From contig JBJFCE010000011.1 in the NCBI GenBank assembly GCA_051888775.1, forward strand, positions 1 to 19,599: a stretch of 19,599 nucleotides of DNA, given 5' to 3'. How positions within the stretch are numbered: position 1 is the first letter of the stretch; each line of letters opens with the position of its first letter. Under the pieces are notes generated by a model that made no database searches, was not told where the DNA came from, and worked only from the letters and a program-made list of their open reading frames with translations. Source of the DNA: JBJFCE01 sp051888775 (GTDB lineage Bacteria > Bacillota > Clostridia > Lachnospirales > Lachnospiraceae). Shown here piece by piece: positions 6,183-14,503 of this stretch. The translations under genes and the position numbers were made by a program.

Positions 6183-7979
6183 TTATGATTCCACCTCAAG
6201 CGGTACAAATTGGAATGTAGTGCAGTCCACTAATCCTCTGTCCGTCAATCTAAGCTCCGGAAGGCATGCCAGCGGGATCAATGCCATGGTCATAAACGGA
6301 GACGGCATCGTACAACCGATTTCAGCCCATGCATCTTCCAACGTCTCTACCATCTGGCTCATTTCTTCCAAAGGTTTATCATTCATCAGTCCTGCAATCG
6401 GAAGCGGAACAACACCGAGGACTTTACCGTTTTTAACAGCTACCATACCGCCACCACATTCGATCAGGGTATTTGCGGCAAGTGCCATATCCTCATCATT
6501 GGTGCCGATGACCAGCAGATTATGTGCATCATGTGCAACGGTAGATGCCATTGCACCACAGGTGATGCCAAATCCTTTTACAAAGCCAAAGCCTTTCTTG
6601 CCGGTATTATGGTGACGTTCAAATACCACCGTTTTTAAAACATCCTGAGACGGATCCGATTCAAGGTATCCGTCCTTTGCCTGTAAGGTAACATGGCGTT
6701 CAAAGGAACCGACCTTGGCAGGGATGACTTCAATCGCTCTGACCGTTACCTGATCCTTGGAAGCCGGGATCTTAAAGGTGTCCTTTGTAATGTTTTCGCC
6801 TACATGCATGGAATGGGTTGCCCAATCCGGATAGGAATACGGTGCAAATTCTTTCGTCATCTTGCCGTCCTGCGCTACCAGATCACCGTCGATCCAAACC
6901 TTGGTAACCTGAATATCATCCAGATTGTTGAGTAATACCATATCGGCACATTTTCCGGGCGCGATGCTTCCGAAATCGTGATCCATCTGGAAGCACTGGG
7001 CACAATTGATCGTTACCATCTGGATCGCCGTGATTACATCGATCCCTTCTTCAACGGCACGGCGGACGATATGATCCAGATGCCCCTGCGAAGTAAGTGT
7101 ATGTGGATGGGTATCATCGGAGATCAGGGTTGCAAAACGGGTATCTATCTTATGTTCCGTAATACTCTTGGCAACTTCCTTCAGGTCATGCCATGCAGAT
7201 CCCTCGCGGAACATGGCATACATACCGAGACGCATTTTTTCCAGCGCATCTTCCATCCTCGTAGACTCATGGCAGCAACGGACACCGGAAGCAATATAAG
7301 CATTTAAGCCCTTGCCTGTTTCCGGCATGGAATAGTGCCCCGTCACGATCTTTCCGGCTTTCAAAGTCTCTCCGGTAATTCCGTGCGCATGGTCAGAAGA
7401 GCCCAGAATTCCGGGGAAATTCATCATTTCACCAAGACCTACACATTCCTTCCATGTCATAGTCTCAGCCACCTCAGAGGGACCGATAAAGGAACCTGTA
7501 TCTTCAAATCCCGGAACCGCAGGAACACAGGACGGCGTTGTCAGCATGGCTTTCAGCGGTGTCCTGGCAGCATCCTCCAGCATACACTTCACACCGTCTA
7601 ATCCCAATACATTACAAATCTCATGGGGATCCATATAGATTCCGACAGTTCCGTGCGGAATGACAGCCTTTGCATAGCCGCCGGCTCCCATCATGGAGGA
7701 TTCTACATGAATATGTCCATCCAGAAAACCGGGTGCAAGATACTGACCGGCAGCATCAACAACCTCTGTGTCCGGTCCGATACAGTGAGAGACATCTCCG
7801 ACCATAGCAATCCTGCCGCAGGAAACGGCAACGGAAATATTCTCCTGAATCTCATGGGTACAAACATTGATCAGATTTACATGGGTAATGACCAGCTCCG
7901 CGGGAACCGTACCGCCTGCAACAGCAGCTAACGTCTGGCTGACCTCCCACAACGGCTTTTTACAGAATGTATTAATCAT
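6183..7979 (-). CDS. ade: Adenine deaminase
   Basis: 598 residues, near the usual 570-600 for the bacterial Ade family of the amidohydrolase superfamily. It converts adenine to hypoxanthine and ammonia in purine salvage, in the cytoplasm. Seen: an N-terminal beta domain, the metal-binding DGHIHVESS (about 87-95), HGTVGIYMDPHEICNV, SSDHAHGITGE, GHYSM, CHESTRMEDALEKMRLGMYAM, and the second His/Asp motif DDTHPHT. A C-terminal domain with GTNDEDMALAAN follows. ATG at 7979 has AAAGGAGG 7 nt upstream and a strong promoter. It is a single-gene unit facing tRNA-Thr, whose hairpin terminator it probably shares. No purine riboswitch was visible in its short leader. Confidence 0.95.
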   Translation of the reverse strand: MINTFCKKPLWEVSQTLAAVAGGTVPAELVITHVNLINVCTHEIQENISVAVSCGRIAMVGDVSHCIGPDTEVVDAAGQYLAPGFLDGHIHVESSMMGAGGYAKAVIPHGTVGIYMDPHEICNVLGLDGVKCMLEDAARTPLKAMLTTPSCVPAVPGFEDTGSFIGPSEVAETMTWKECVGLGEMMNFPGILGSSDHAHGITGETLKAGKIVTGHYSMPETGKGLNAYIASGVRCCHESTRMEDALEKMRLGMYAMFREGSAWHDLKEVAKSITEHKIDTRFATLISDDTHPHTLTSQGHLDHIVRRAVEEGIDVITAIQMVTINCAQCFQMDHDFGSIAPGKCADMVLLNNLDDIQVTKVWIDGDLVAQDGKMTKEFAPYSYPDWATHSMHVGENITKDTFKIPASKDQVTVRAIEVIPAKVGSFERHVTLQAKDGYLESDPSQDVLKTVVFERHHNTGKKGFGFVKGFGITCGAMASTVAHDAHNLLVIGTNDEDMALAANTLIECGGGMVAVKNGKVLGVVPLPIAGLMNDKPLEEMSQMVETLEDAWAEIGCTMPSPFMTMALIPLACLPELRLTDRGLVDCTTFQFVPLEVES

Positions 7980-8027
7980 ATAAAACCTCCTTTTAAGATG
8001 TGTTTATGATTGAACTGATATGACTTT

Positions 8028-8056
8028 GTTATAGCATGAAACAGGAGCATTGACAA
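8028..8056 (-). promoter_or_regulatory. ade: Promoter of adenine deaminase
   Basis: On the minus strand, TTGTCA (8051-8056) and TATAAC (8028-8033) with 17-nt spacing. The transcript leader would be about 40 nt, too short for a purine aptamer. Confidence 0.75.
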
Positions 8057-8121
8057 CCGCGAACCATAGTCCATTGATAATAACTCTTTTTCTTCCACTT
8101 TTCCCTTACCGTCTGCTGCTA

Positions 8122-8655
8122 TTAAACACAACCTTCCCGCTGCGCCTTCATCCATGCAAAATACGCATCATCGCAGCGGTCAAAGGTGCCGTCTTCCTTC
8201 ATCTTCGGATAATATTCTTTCCAAACGGAACCAAGCGCCTCCTGATACGGCTCCCAGTCCCGGCACATCGCATCCCTGTCATAGTGCTGGATACAGGCTC
8301 TGTCTGCACGGCTTTCCAGATATCTTCCACCTTTCGGTCTGCGCTCCGGCGGCAGGCTGCAGCCTTTTTCTGTCAGTGCGATGCATTCTCCCATCGCATC
8401 CACACCGATAAAAGTATAGCATTTATGCCGCATCCTGAGATAAAAGCATGCACCCTCGGGACGGCTGAAATAATCAATTGCATAGAGTCCCTGTGGATCT
8501 GTCAAAAGTGCCAGAATCTGTTCACGAAGCTGTTGATCGGACTGCCTTTCCTTTAACGCCTGTAACAGATCTTCGGGTGAAAGCGAACACCCCTTATCCT
8601 TACAGCATTTTCCCTTACATGCGGCGCATTCTGTGCCCGGTTCGTATCCTTCCAT
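8122..8655 (-). CDS. Cysteine-cluster protein (YkgJ-like metal or Fe-S binding)
   Basis: 177 residues from the chosen start. Seen: an N-terminal Cys cluster (Cys10, 13, 17, 18 and 23 in ECAACKGKCCKDKGC), a helical segment, then scattered paired cysteines (ACFYLRMRHKC, GECIALTEKGC, RACIQHY, AMCRDW), an arrangement like that of the YkgJ-type CxxC(x)nCC family thought to bind zinc or an iron-sulfur cluster. The frame is open to 8745 (GTG), but that would overlap the end of the MATE gene. ATG at 8655 is chosen because AAAGGA precedes it at a good distance and the Cys cluster starts directly after it. It is the last gene of the long T-box run, 65 nt after the MATE stop. Its biochemical role is unknown. 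Confidence 0.75.
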   Translation of the reverse strand: MEGYEPGTECAACKGKCCKDKGCSLSPEDLLQALKERQSDQQLREQILALLTDPQGLYAIDYFSRPEGACFYLRMRHKCYTFIGVDAMGECIALTEKGCSLPPERRPKGGRYLESRADRACIQHYDRDAMCRDWEPYQEALGSVWKEYYPKMKEDGTFDRCDDAYFAWMKAQREGCV

Positions 8656-8720
8656 CGCATTTTCCTTTGTCTGTTTTACCGGATATGCCCCGCACATCCT
8701 CGTTCTTTTACGTCTGCCTT

Positions 8721-10118
8721 CTATACCATACTCTGCTTTAACCACCGTCCGCTTACAAAGCGCCAGCTAAAGATCACGCTGCGGATCGTCCAGTCCGCAA
8801 ACATACCGATCCATACCGCCATCGGACCAAAGCCCCATGCTCTGACTAAGTAAATACATAACAAAACCCGGCATAGCCACATCGTTGCCGTCGAAACGAT
8901 CATGGAGAATTTCACATCGCCCGCCGCACGCATACCATATCCCGGAACAAAAGAAAGCACCCATGAAACCGGCTTGACGATTGTGATCGCCAACATCATT
9001 TCAAAGCACATTCTGCCGCTTTCTGCTTCCATACCTCCAAGCAGGATAACGGGTTTGGTCAGTGCCAGTACCAGGATACAGCTTACAATGATCGCCACTT
9101 CCGCATACCCTGTCAGCTTCACGATATAATATTTTGCCTCTTCAGTTCGTCCCGCACCGATACACTGTCCGACTACCGTCATAAGTCCGATGCCGATACC
9201 GATCGCTGCAATTCCGTTTAACATTTCCAGAATGATCGTCATCGCCTGTGCCGCAATCGCTGCCGTTCCCATCGTAGATACCGTGGATTGGATCGCAAGC
9301 TTGCCAAATTGAAACATGCCATTCTCGATACCGGACGGAATTCCGATTGCCAGAATCATTCCGATCAGGCGAAAATCCGGACGGATTCTCAGATAGTGGT
9401 TCAATACGATCTCCTGCTTCGGTCTGTGTAATGCTGCAAATACAACAACTGTACAAACGATTCTGGACAATAGCGTTGCCAGTGCCGCACCCGTGACACC
9501 CATATCAAAGTAAAAGATAAACAAGGCATTTCCTGCGATATTCCCAATATTGGAAATCACAGATACCGTCATCGGAAACCTTGAATTTCCTGCCGCTCTG
9601 TAAAAAGCCGATCCTGCACTGAATAGTGCCATAAAGGGATAGGAAAGCGCTGTCAACAAAAAGTAATCCAACGAATCCTTCATGACCTGCGGCTCTACTT
9701 TTCCGAAGATCAATGACAAAAGAGGTCGTCTGAATGCAACACAACATATTGTCACGATAACTGATATCATCAGGATGCTTAAAAACACCTGCCTTGCGGC
9801 ACAGTTACAGCCTTCCACGTCTTTTTTCCCCAGATACTGTGCACAGATGATCGTCGCACCTGCTGCCAGCGCCGAAAAAATCTGAATCAGCAGATTATTA
9901 ACGGAATCCACAAGTGAAACTGCGGAGATTGCTGAGCTTCCCACATTGCTCACCATCATGGTATCGATCATTCCCATCAAGGAATTCAACAGCTGCTCCA
10001 GAATAACCGGAACCAGTAATACCCGAAGTGCTTTGTTGTCAAACATCAGATGTACTTTATCTATTTTGGTACTGTCATACAGTCTGCTTTTGAATTTTCC
10101 TGCCACAGTTTTTGCCAC
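8721..10118 (-). CDS. MATE-family multidrug/cation antiporter
   Basis: 465 residues with about twelve hydrophobic segments in two similar halves, the length and pattern of MATE exporters. Seen: LEQLLNSLMGMIDTMMVSNVG near the first span, a typical MATE signature, the loop AQYLGKKDVEGC, and in the second half GIPSGIENGMFQFGKLAIQ and VGQCIGAGRTEEA. It is expected to export drugs or metabolites using an Na+ or H+ gradient; the substrate cannot be told. The TAG stop of sigH is directly followed by GTG at 10118, giving translational coupling. A second GTG at 10106 has a better ribosome site (AGGTGG 8 nt before) and may be the real start. No terminator separates it from sigH. Confidence 0.9.
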   Translation of the reverse strand: MAKTVAGKFKSRLYDSTKIDKVHLMFDNKALRVLLVPVILEQLLNSLMGMIDTMMVSNVGSSAISAVSLVDSVNNLLIQIFSALAAGATIICAQYLGKKDVEGCNCAARQVFLSILMISVIVTICCVAFRRPLLSLIFGKVEPQVMKDSLDYFLLTALSYPFMALFSAGSAFYRAAGNSRFPMTVSVISNIGNIAGNALFIFYFDMGVTGAALATLLSRIVCTVVVFAALHRPKQEIVLNHYLRIRPDFRLIGMILAIGIPSGIENGMFQFGKLAIQSTVSTMGTAAIAAQAMTIILEMLNGIAAIGIGIGLMTVVGQCIGAGRTEEAKYYIVKLTGYAEVAIIVSCILVLALTKPVILLGGMEAESGRMCFEMMLAITIVKPVSWVLSFVPGYGMRAAGDVKFSMIVSTATMWLCRVLLCIYLVRAWGFGPMAVWIGMFADWTIRSVIFSWRFVSGRWLKQSMV

Positions 10119-10766
10119 CTAGTTTTCTCTGCTTTTCTGTAAGATCCGTCTGATCTTACTCTTGATCCGCTGTATTGCGTTGTCCGTTGCCTTTTCTTCC
10201 CTGCCTAACACCTTTGCGATCTCCGCATATCCCATTCCGGTCATGCAAAGATCCAATACCTGCTTTTCAAACGGGCTAAGTTCGCTCTCGATCGCCGCCT
10301 CCAGATGCAATGCATTCTCCCGGTCGATCAACATTTCCTCCGGATTTCTGCCCTGACCGCTCTCAGACGGCAGATGCTCCAACAGTTCGCCGGCAGCCTC
10401 TCCTTCTTGCCCTTCCGCATTTTCCCCATACAATGAAATATAATAATTCAACGGTGCATGCTTCTTTCTGCCGGAAGCCTGTACCGCCGTATACATCTGT
10501 CTCGCAATGCAAAGCCTTGCAAACGTATTAAAACTTGCATCACGACCGCAATCATAATCGCGCACAGCTTTAAACAGCCCGATCATACCCTCCTGAATCA
10601 GATCTTCGTTATCCGCTCCGAGGATAAACATTGCCTTTGCCTTACTCTTTACCAGATTCTTGTATTTATCCATGAGATAATCCGTGATATCCGATTCTCC
10701 GTCACGCAGACGGTCGATCAGTTCTTCATCCGTGCAGTTTACATAACTCTCATATCCTGCAGTCAT
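10119..10766 (-). CDS. sigH: RNA polymerase sigma-H-type factor
   Basis: 215 residues, sigma-70 family. Seen: region 2 with the core-binding and -10 recognition stretch (DNEDLIQEGMIGLFKAVRDYD, then SFNTFARLCIARQMY), a short variable linker with acidic residues, and region 4 with a helix-turn-helix (MGYAEIAKVLGREEKATDNA) near the C-terminus. SigH in spore-forming Firmicutes drives early post-exponential and sporulation genes; the role here is inferred from that. ATG at 10766 has TAGGAGGT, where the TAG is the stop codon of rlmB, so the two are tightly coupled. The position after cysS-mrnC-rlmB is the one I recall as typical of this sigma factor in Clostridia. Confidence 0.9.
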   Translation of the reverse strand: MTAGYESYVNCTDEELIDRLRDGESDITDYLMDKYKNLVKSKAKAMFILGADNEDLIQEGMIGLFKAVRDYDCGRDASFNTFARLCIARQMYTAVQASGRKKHAPLNYYISLYGENAEGQEGEAAGELLEHLPSESGQGRNPEEMLIDRENALHLEAAIESELSPFEKQVLDLCMTGMGYAEIAKVLGREEKATDNAIQRIKSKIRRILQKSREN

Positions 10767-10775
10767 AGATACCTC

Positions 10776-11516
10776 CTACAGCATCCTCTGTCTCACGATC
10801 TCATATGCCAATACACCCGCGGCTACGGATGCATTCAGGGAATCAATATTTCCCTTCATCGGGATGGATGCAATAAAGTCACATTTTTCTTTTACCAGAC
10901 GTCCGACGCCCTCACCTTCATTGCCGATGACCAGCCCGATCGGTCCCTTCAGGTCCAGATCATACATCGTCTTACCGCCCATATCGGCACACACAAACCA
11001 AAGCCCTTCTTTTTTCAGATCTTCGATCGTTTTGGACAAATTGGTCACCTTGGCAACCGGCGTATAATTCAGTGCTCCCGCAGAAGTTCTTGCCACCGTT
11101 GCCGTCAGACCGACCGCACGGTTTTTCGGAATGATCACCCCGTGCGCGCCTGCCAGATTGGCGGTACGGATGATCGCCCCTAAATTGTGCGGGTCCTCGA
11201 TATTGTCAAGCAAAAACAGAAAAGGAGCTTCTCCCTTATCCCTTGCCGCCTTCAACATATCTTCCACCTCTGCATATTCATAGGCTGCCGCAACCGCGAT
11301 AACGCCCTGATGCTTTCCGGTTTCCGACATCTGATCCAGACGCTCTTTTGTCACAAACTTGATCATCGTGTCATGCTTCTTGGCTTCTCTTTTGATGGAC
11401 AGCACAGGACCGTCCTGACAGCCGTCCAGTAGATACAGCTTGTCTATCGTTTTACCGGAACGGTATGCCTCCAGTACCGCATTTCTGCCTTCTATCGTAA
11501 ATTCCGAATATCCCAT
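10776..11516 (-). CDS. rlmB: 23S rRNA (guanosine-2'-O-)-methyltransferase RlmB (SpoU/TrmH family)
   Basis: 246 residues, the usual length of RlmB, which 2'-O-methylates G2251 in the peptidyl-transferase region of 23S rRNA. Seen: an N-terminal substrate-binding domain (EFTIEGRNAVLEAYRSG), then the SPOUT knot motifs DNIEDPHNLGAIIRTANLAG, GLVIGNEGEGV and IPMKGNIDSLNASVAAGVLA. The frame extends to 11636, but the extra N-terminus overlaps mrnC and has no family likeness. ATG at 11516 has AAAGGA about 7 nt upstream. It follows mrnC by 32 nt and is followed by sigH. Confidence 0.93.
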   Translation of the reverse strand: MGYSEFTIEGRNAVLEAYRSGKTIDKLYLLDGCQDGPVLSIKREAKKHDTMIKFVTKERLDQMSETGKHQGVIAVAAAYEYAEVEDMLKAARDKGEAPFLFLLDNIEDPHNLGAIIRTANLAGAHGVIIPKNRAVGLTATVARTSAGALNYTPVAKVTNLSKTIEDLKKEGLWFVCADMGGKTMYDLDLKGPIGLVIGNEGEGVGRLVKEKCDFIASIPMKGNIDSLNASVAAGVLAYEIVRQRML

Positions 11517-11548
11517 ATAGTTCCTTTCCGTCTCCGCCGGCACGTGTT

Positions 11549-11989
11549 CTACATGCCCTGCGAATCCTCTTCCATTCCGAGTTTGATCAGTTCCAATATC
11601 CGGTCTGTCCGGTCCTGTAAATACAAGTACCCGCACAGTGCTTCCAGTCCGGTCGCTTTTCTGTAGTCTGTCATGGATGCATTCTTTGCCATCGTATGCG
11701 ACTTAGCATTCCTGCCGCGACGGTAAATATCCTGCTCCTCAGGAGTCAGGCTGTCATAGATCCGATCGATCATCGCCGCCTGTGAAGAGGCTTTTACGAT
11801 CCTGCTTTTGGACTTATGTAAACTTTCCGTTGCACGATTTCCCTCTGCCACTACATAAGAACGAATGACCAGATCAAACACACAGTCTCCGATAAACGCA
11901 AGAGTGAGAGGTGAATATGTTTTCACATCCACCTCTCCCATCTGAAATACTTCTTTGATCTTGGAATATATCTTTAAGCTCTCTTCCAT
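11549..11989 (-). CDS. mrnC: Mini-ribonuclease 3
   Basis: 146 residues, the typical size of Mini-III, a dimeric RNase III domain without the dsRNA-binding domain, which matures 23S rRNA ends. Seen: the catalytic-domain signature LTLAFIGDCVFDLVIRSYVV with the conserved Asp, RGRNAKSHTMAKNA, and the second acidic motif ATGLEALCGYLYL. Its ATG at 11989 lies inside the end of cysS (16-nt overlap), preceded by AAGGAG, so the two are translationally coupled. cysS-mrnC-rlmB is a conserved Firmicutes gene order. Confidence 0.94.
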   Translation of the reverse strand: MEESLKIYSKIKEVFQMGEVDVKTYSPLTLAFIGDCVFDLVIRSYVVAEGNRATESLHKSKSRIVKASSQAAMIDRIYDSLTPEEQDIYRRGRNAKSHTMAKNASMTDYRKATGLEALCGYLYLQDRTDRILELIKLGMEEDSQGM

Positions 11990-13380
11990 TTTACTCCTTC
12001 ACGGGTATCTTCCAATACTATGCCTTTTTCAAGCAGCTCGTTACGGATCTCATCCGCTCTTGCAAAGTTCTTTTCTTTTCTGGCTGCCTGACGCTCGGCA
12101 ATCAGTTTCTCAATATCGGAATCCAGAATTTCTTCCTTCTTTTCGATGATCAGACCAAGCACATCCGTCAGCTCCGCAAGCTCCTTGTAAAGCACCTCCA
12201 GATACTTCTTGCTCGATTCCTCTGAAGTATTACTGTTGATAAACTTCACAAGCTCAAAGACAACTGCGATCGCATCCGCACTGTTAAAGTCATCATCCAT
12301 TGCCTCGTCAAAGCGGACCTCGTACTGCTTTGCCTCCTCTGACAGTTTCTGCTCCTCAGGTGTGATGCTGCCCTGTGCTTTTTCCTTCAGATAGCTTAAA
12401 TTGTGCGCGCAGGTTACGATTCTGTCAAGACCGTTCTTGGCTGCTTCCATCAGATCCGCACTGAAATTCAGCGGACTTCTGTAATGGGCAGACAGCATAA
12501 AGAAACGAAGCACCTGGAGATCATATTTCTCGGAGATCTCACGCACGGTAAAGAAGTTGCCGAGCGATTTACTCATCTTCTTATTATCGATATTTAAAAA
12601 TGCATTGTGCATCCAGTATTTTGCAAAAGGCTTTCCGTTTGCCGCCTCACTCTGTGCGATCTCGTTCTCATGATGCGGGAAGATCAGATCCTCGCCGCCG
12701 GCATGGATGTCGATCTCATCACCAAGATACTTTTTACTCATGACAGAGCATTCGATATGCCAACCAGGACGACCGTTGCACCATGGAGATACCCAGTACG
12801 GCTCATTTTCTTTTTTCGGTTTCCAAAGTACAAAATCCAGCGGGTCTTCCTTCTGATCCTCACCCGATACGAGTAAGGAACGCATACCGCCCTGCAGATC
12901 ATCCAGATTCTTATGAGACAGCTTTCCGTAATCCTTAAACTTTCTTGTTCTGTAATAAACCGTACCGTCCTTTGCCACATATGCATAGCCTTTTTCGATC
13001 AGTGTATTGATCATATCGATCATACCCTGAATCTCATTGGTTGCCTGCGGATGCGTCGTTGCCGGCTTAACATTCATGCCTGCCATATCTTTTTTACATT
13101 CTGCGATATAACGCTCGGAGATAATGCCGGCTTCCACGCCTTCTTCGTTTGCTTTCTTGATGATCTTGTCATCCACATCGGTAAAGTTGGAAACGTAATT
13201 GACCTCAAGGCCTTTATGCTCCATATATCTTCTGACCGTATCAAAGACGATCATCGGGCGTGCATTTCCGATATGGATCAGATTGTATACGGTAGGGCCG
13301 CACACATACATGCTGACTTTTCCTTCCTGTAAAGGAACAAATTCTTCTTTTCTTTTGGATAATGTGTTATAGATTTTCAT
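11974..13380 (-). CDS. cysS: Cysteinyl-tRNA synthetase
   Basis: 468 residues, full length. A class I synthetase that charges tRNA-Cys with cysteine in the cytoplasm. Seen: zinc-ligand Cys27 in YVCGPTVYN, the HIGN signature at 36-39, the further zinc motifs WHIECSVMS and HAGGEDLIFPHHENE, the KMSKS loop at 268-272, and the C-terminal helical anticodon-binding domain. ATG at 13380 has TAGGAG 5 nt upstream, 13 nt after the cysE stop. It lies behind the Cys T-box leader together with cysE, so charging of tRNA-Cys controls both. Confidence 0.96.
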   Translation of the reverse strand: MKIYNTLSKRKEEFVPLQEGKVSMYVCGPTVYNLIHIGNARPMIVFDTVRRYMEHKGLEVNYVSNFTDVDDKIIKKANEEGVEAGIISERYIAECKKDMAGMNVKPATTHPQATNEIQGMIDMINTLIEKGYAYVAKDGTVYYRTRKFKDYGKLSHKNLDDLQGGMRSLLVSGEDQKEDPLDFVLWKPKKENEPYWVSPWCNGRPGWHIECSVMSKKYLGDEIDIHAGGEDLIFPHHENEIAQSEAANGKPFAKYWMHNAFLNIDNKKMSKSLGNFFTVREISEKYDLQVLRFFMLSAHYRSPLNFSADLMEAAKNGLDRIVTCAHNLSYLKEKAQGSITPEEQKLSEEAKQYEVRFDEAMDDDFNSADAIAVVFELVKFINSNTSEESSKKYLEVLYKELAELTDVLGLIIEKKEEILDSDIEKLIAERQAARKEKNFARADEIRNELLEKGIVLEDTREGVKWKRA

Positions 13381-13393
13381 ACGTTCTCCTATC

Positions 13394-14077
13394 CTATCTG
13401 TTGTTTTGCTCCAGTTTCTTCTGAAGCTGCTTTAACTCCTGCTCTAATTCCAGCACATGGCTGGTCAATACGCTGTTTTCCTTTTTCAGACATGCAATGT
13501 CATCAAATACCGGATCGGGCAAATGTACCTGATCCAGATCTTCTCTGGGCAGGACTTTATTGTCCCGTTTTACGACACGCCCCGGCACACCGACAACGGT
13601 GGAATTGGGCGGCACAGCCTCTAATACCACGCTTCCGGCTCCGATCTTACTGTTCGCTCCGATCGTAAAGGAACCAAGCACTTTTGCGCCTGCACTGATC
13701 ATGACATTGTCACCGATCGTCGGATGACGCTTGCCCTGCTCCTTTCCGGTACCACCAAGTGTCACACCCTGATATAAGGTAACATTGTTGCCGATCTCCG
13801 CCGTTTCGCCGATAATCACTCCGTTCCCGTGATCGATAAAGAATCCCTCACCGATCTTGGCACCGGGATGGATCTCGATCCCCGTCTTTCGTACCCCTCT
13901 CTGACTGACATATCTTGCCCAAAAGTAATGCCCCTTTTGGTAAAGCTTATGTGCGATCCTGTAGTGCAGCATTACCTTAAAGCTGGGATACAGAAATACC
14001 TCCATATTGGAATGGATCGCCGGATCCCGCTCGCGGATGACCTGAATCTCCGCTTTTATTTTTTTGATAAATCCCAT
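13394..14077 (-). CDS. cysE: Serine O-acetyltransferase
   Basis: 227 residues. It makes O-acetylserine from serine and acetyl-CoA, the first step of cysteine synthesis. Seen: an N-terminal helical region (IQVIRERDPAIHSNMEVFLY), then left-handed beta-helix hexapeptide repeats with GAKIGEGFFIDHGNGVIIGE (catalytic His/Asp area), NVTLYQGVTLGGTG, HPTIGDNVMISAGA and NSKIGAGSVV. A C-terminal coiled-coil-like tail (LEQELKQLQKKLEQ) follows. The frame is open to 14137, but ATG at 14077 is chosen for its TTGGAGG at 5-7 nt and the family N-terminus. It is the first gene after the T-box, so it is induced when uncharged tRNA-Cys accumulates. Confidence 0.94.
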   Translation of the reverse strand: MGFIKKIKAEIQVIRERDPAIHSNMEVFLYPSFKVMLHYRIAHKLYQKGHYFWARYVSQRGVRKTGIEIHPGAKIGEGFFIDHGNGVIIGETAEIGNNVTLYQGVTLGGTGKEQGKRHPTIGDNVMISAGAKVLGSFTIGANSKIGAGSVVLEAVPPNSTVVGVPGRVVKRDNKVLPREDLDQVHLPDPVFDDIACLKKENSVLTSHVLELEQELKQLQKKLEQNNR

Positions 14078-14118
14078 ATTTTCCTCCAAGATACCTTCTT
14101 GACATGCAACCGCTTCTG

Positions 14119-14390
14119 TAAAAAAATAAAACTCCATCTCTGTTTAGAGACGAAGTTCTTCCGCGGTTCCACTCTAAGTAAGGGTATATTACCCTTCCCT
14201 CAATACGCTTAACGTGCGCTGCCCGTATGAAACTACTACACCTGTGTCGGTGATTGGCTTCATCAACTCCCGAATGCACTTCCATCCGATCCGTGTAAGG
14301 AATGCTCTCAGCCGGTGACATTCCGTCTCTGATACCGTGATCGGCATGTACTCTCTTCGTTCTTCGTTTTTATCGATTAGGATTCTATAG
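14119..14390 (-). promoter_or_regulatory. T-box leader, cysteine specific
   Basis: The highly conserved T-box sequence AGAGTGGAACCGCGG lies at 14161-14175 on the minus strand, followed by a terminator hairpin. Upstream is stem I, with CCGATC and GATCGG arms, an AGAGAGTACA motif on its 5' side, and a TGC codon at 14276-14278 in the expected specifier region, matching Cys. Uncharged tRNA-Cys would pair with the specifier and the T-box and favour the antiterminator, so cysE-cysS are expressed when cysteine is short. The specifier call is by position and by the downstream genes. Confidence 0.92.
14120..14156 (-). terminator. Regulated terminator of the T-box leader
   Basis: Arms ACTTCGTCTCT and AGAGATGGAGT with an AAAC loop on the minus strand, followed by TTTTATTTTTTT. 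It follows directly after the T-box sequence and competes with the antiterminator. The cysE ATG lies about 40 nt further on. Confidence 0.88.
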
Positions 14391-14393
14391 ATT

Positions 14394-14421
14394 AGCATAA
14401 CAAAAATGTGCAAATTGTCAA
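14394..14421 (-). promoter_or_regulatory. Promoter of the T-box-cysE operon
   Basis: A perfect TTGACA (14416-14421) and TATGCT (14394-14399) with 16-nt spacing on the minus strand, placing the transcript start just before the T-box leader. Confidence 0.75.
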
Positions 14422-14503
14422 GTGCCGGTGTGTGTTTTTTACGGAATCCGGTTGTTGGCGTAGCATTTCCGTCAAGGTGCTTTCCGGGTAGCGATATATT
14501 GAT

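Noticed and set aside
6693..7931. Several plus-strand open frames inside adenine deaminase
   Set aside because: They are antisense to a well-supported gene, without ribosome sites or recognisable domains.
7980..8056. Purine riboswitch upstream of adenine deaminase
   Set aside because: The promoter leaves only about 40 nt of leader and the conserved purine aptamer core bases are absent.
14441..14472. Inverted repeat ACGGAA/TTCCGT as terminator of the acetyltransferase gene
   Set aside because: On the minus strand the stem is followed by A's, not T's, and the loop is 20 nt long; no terminator activity is supported.
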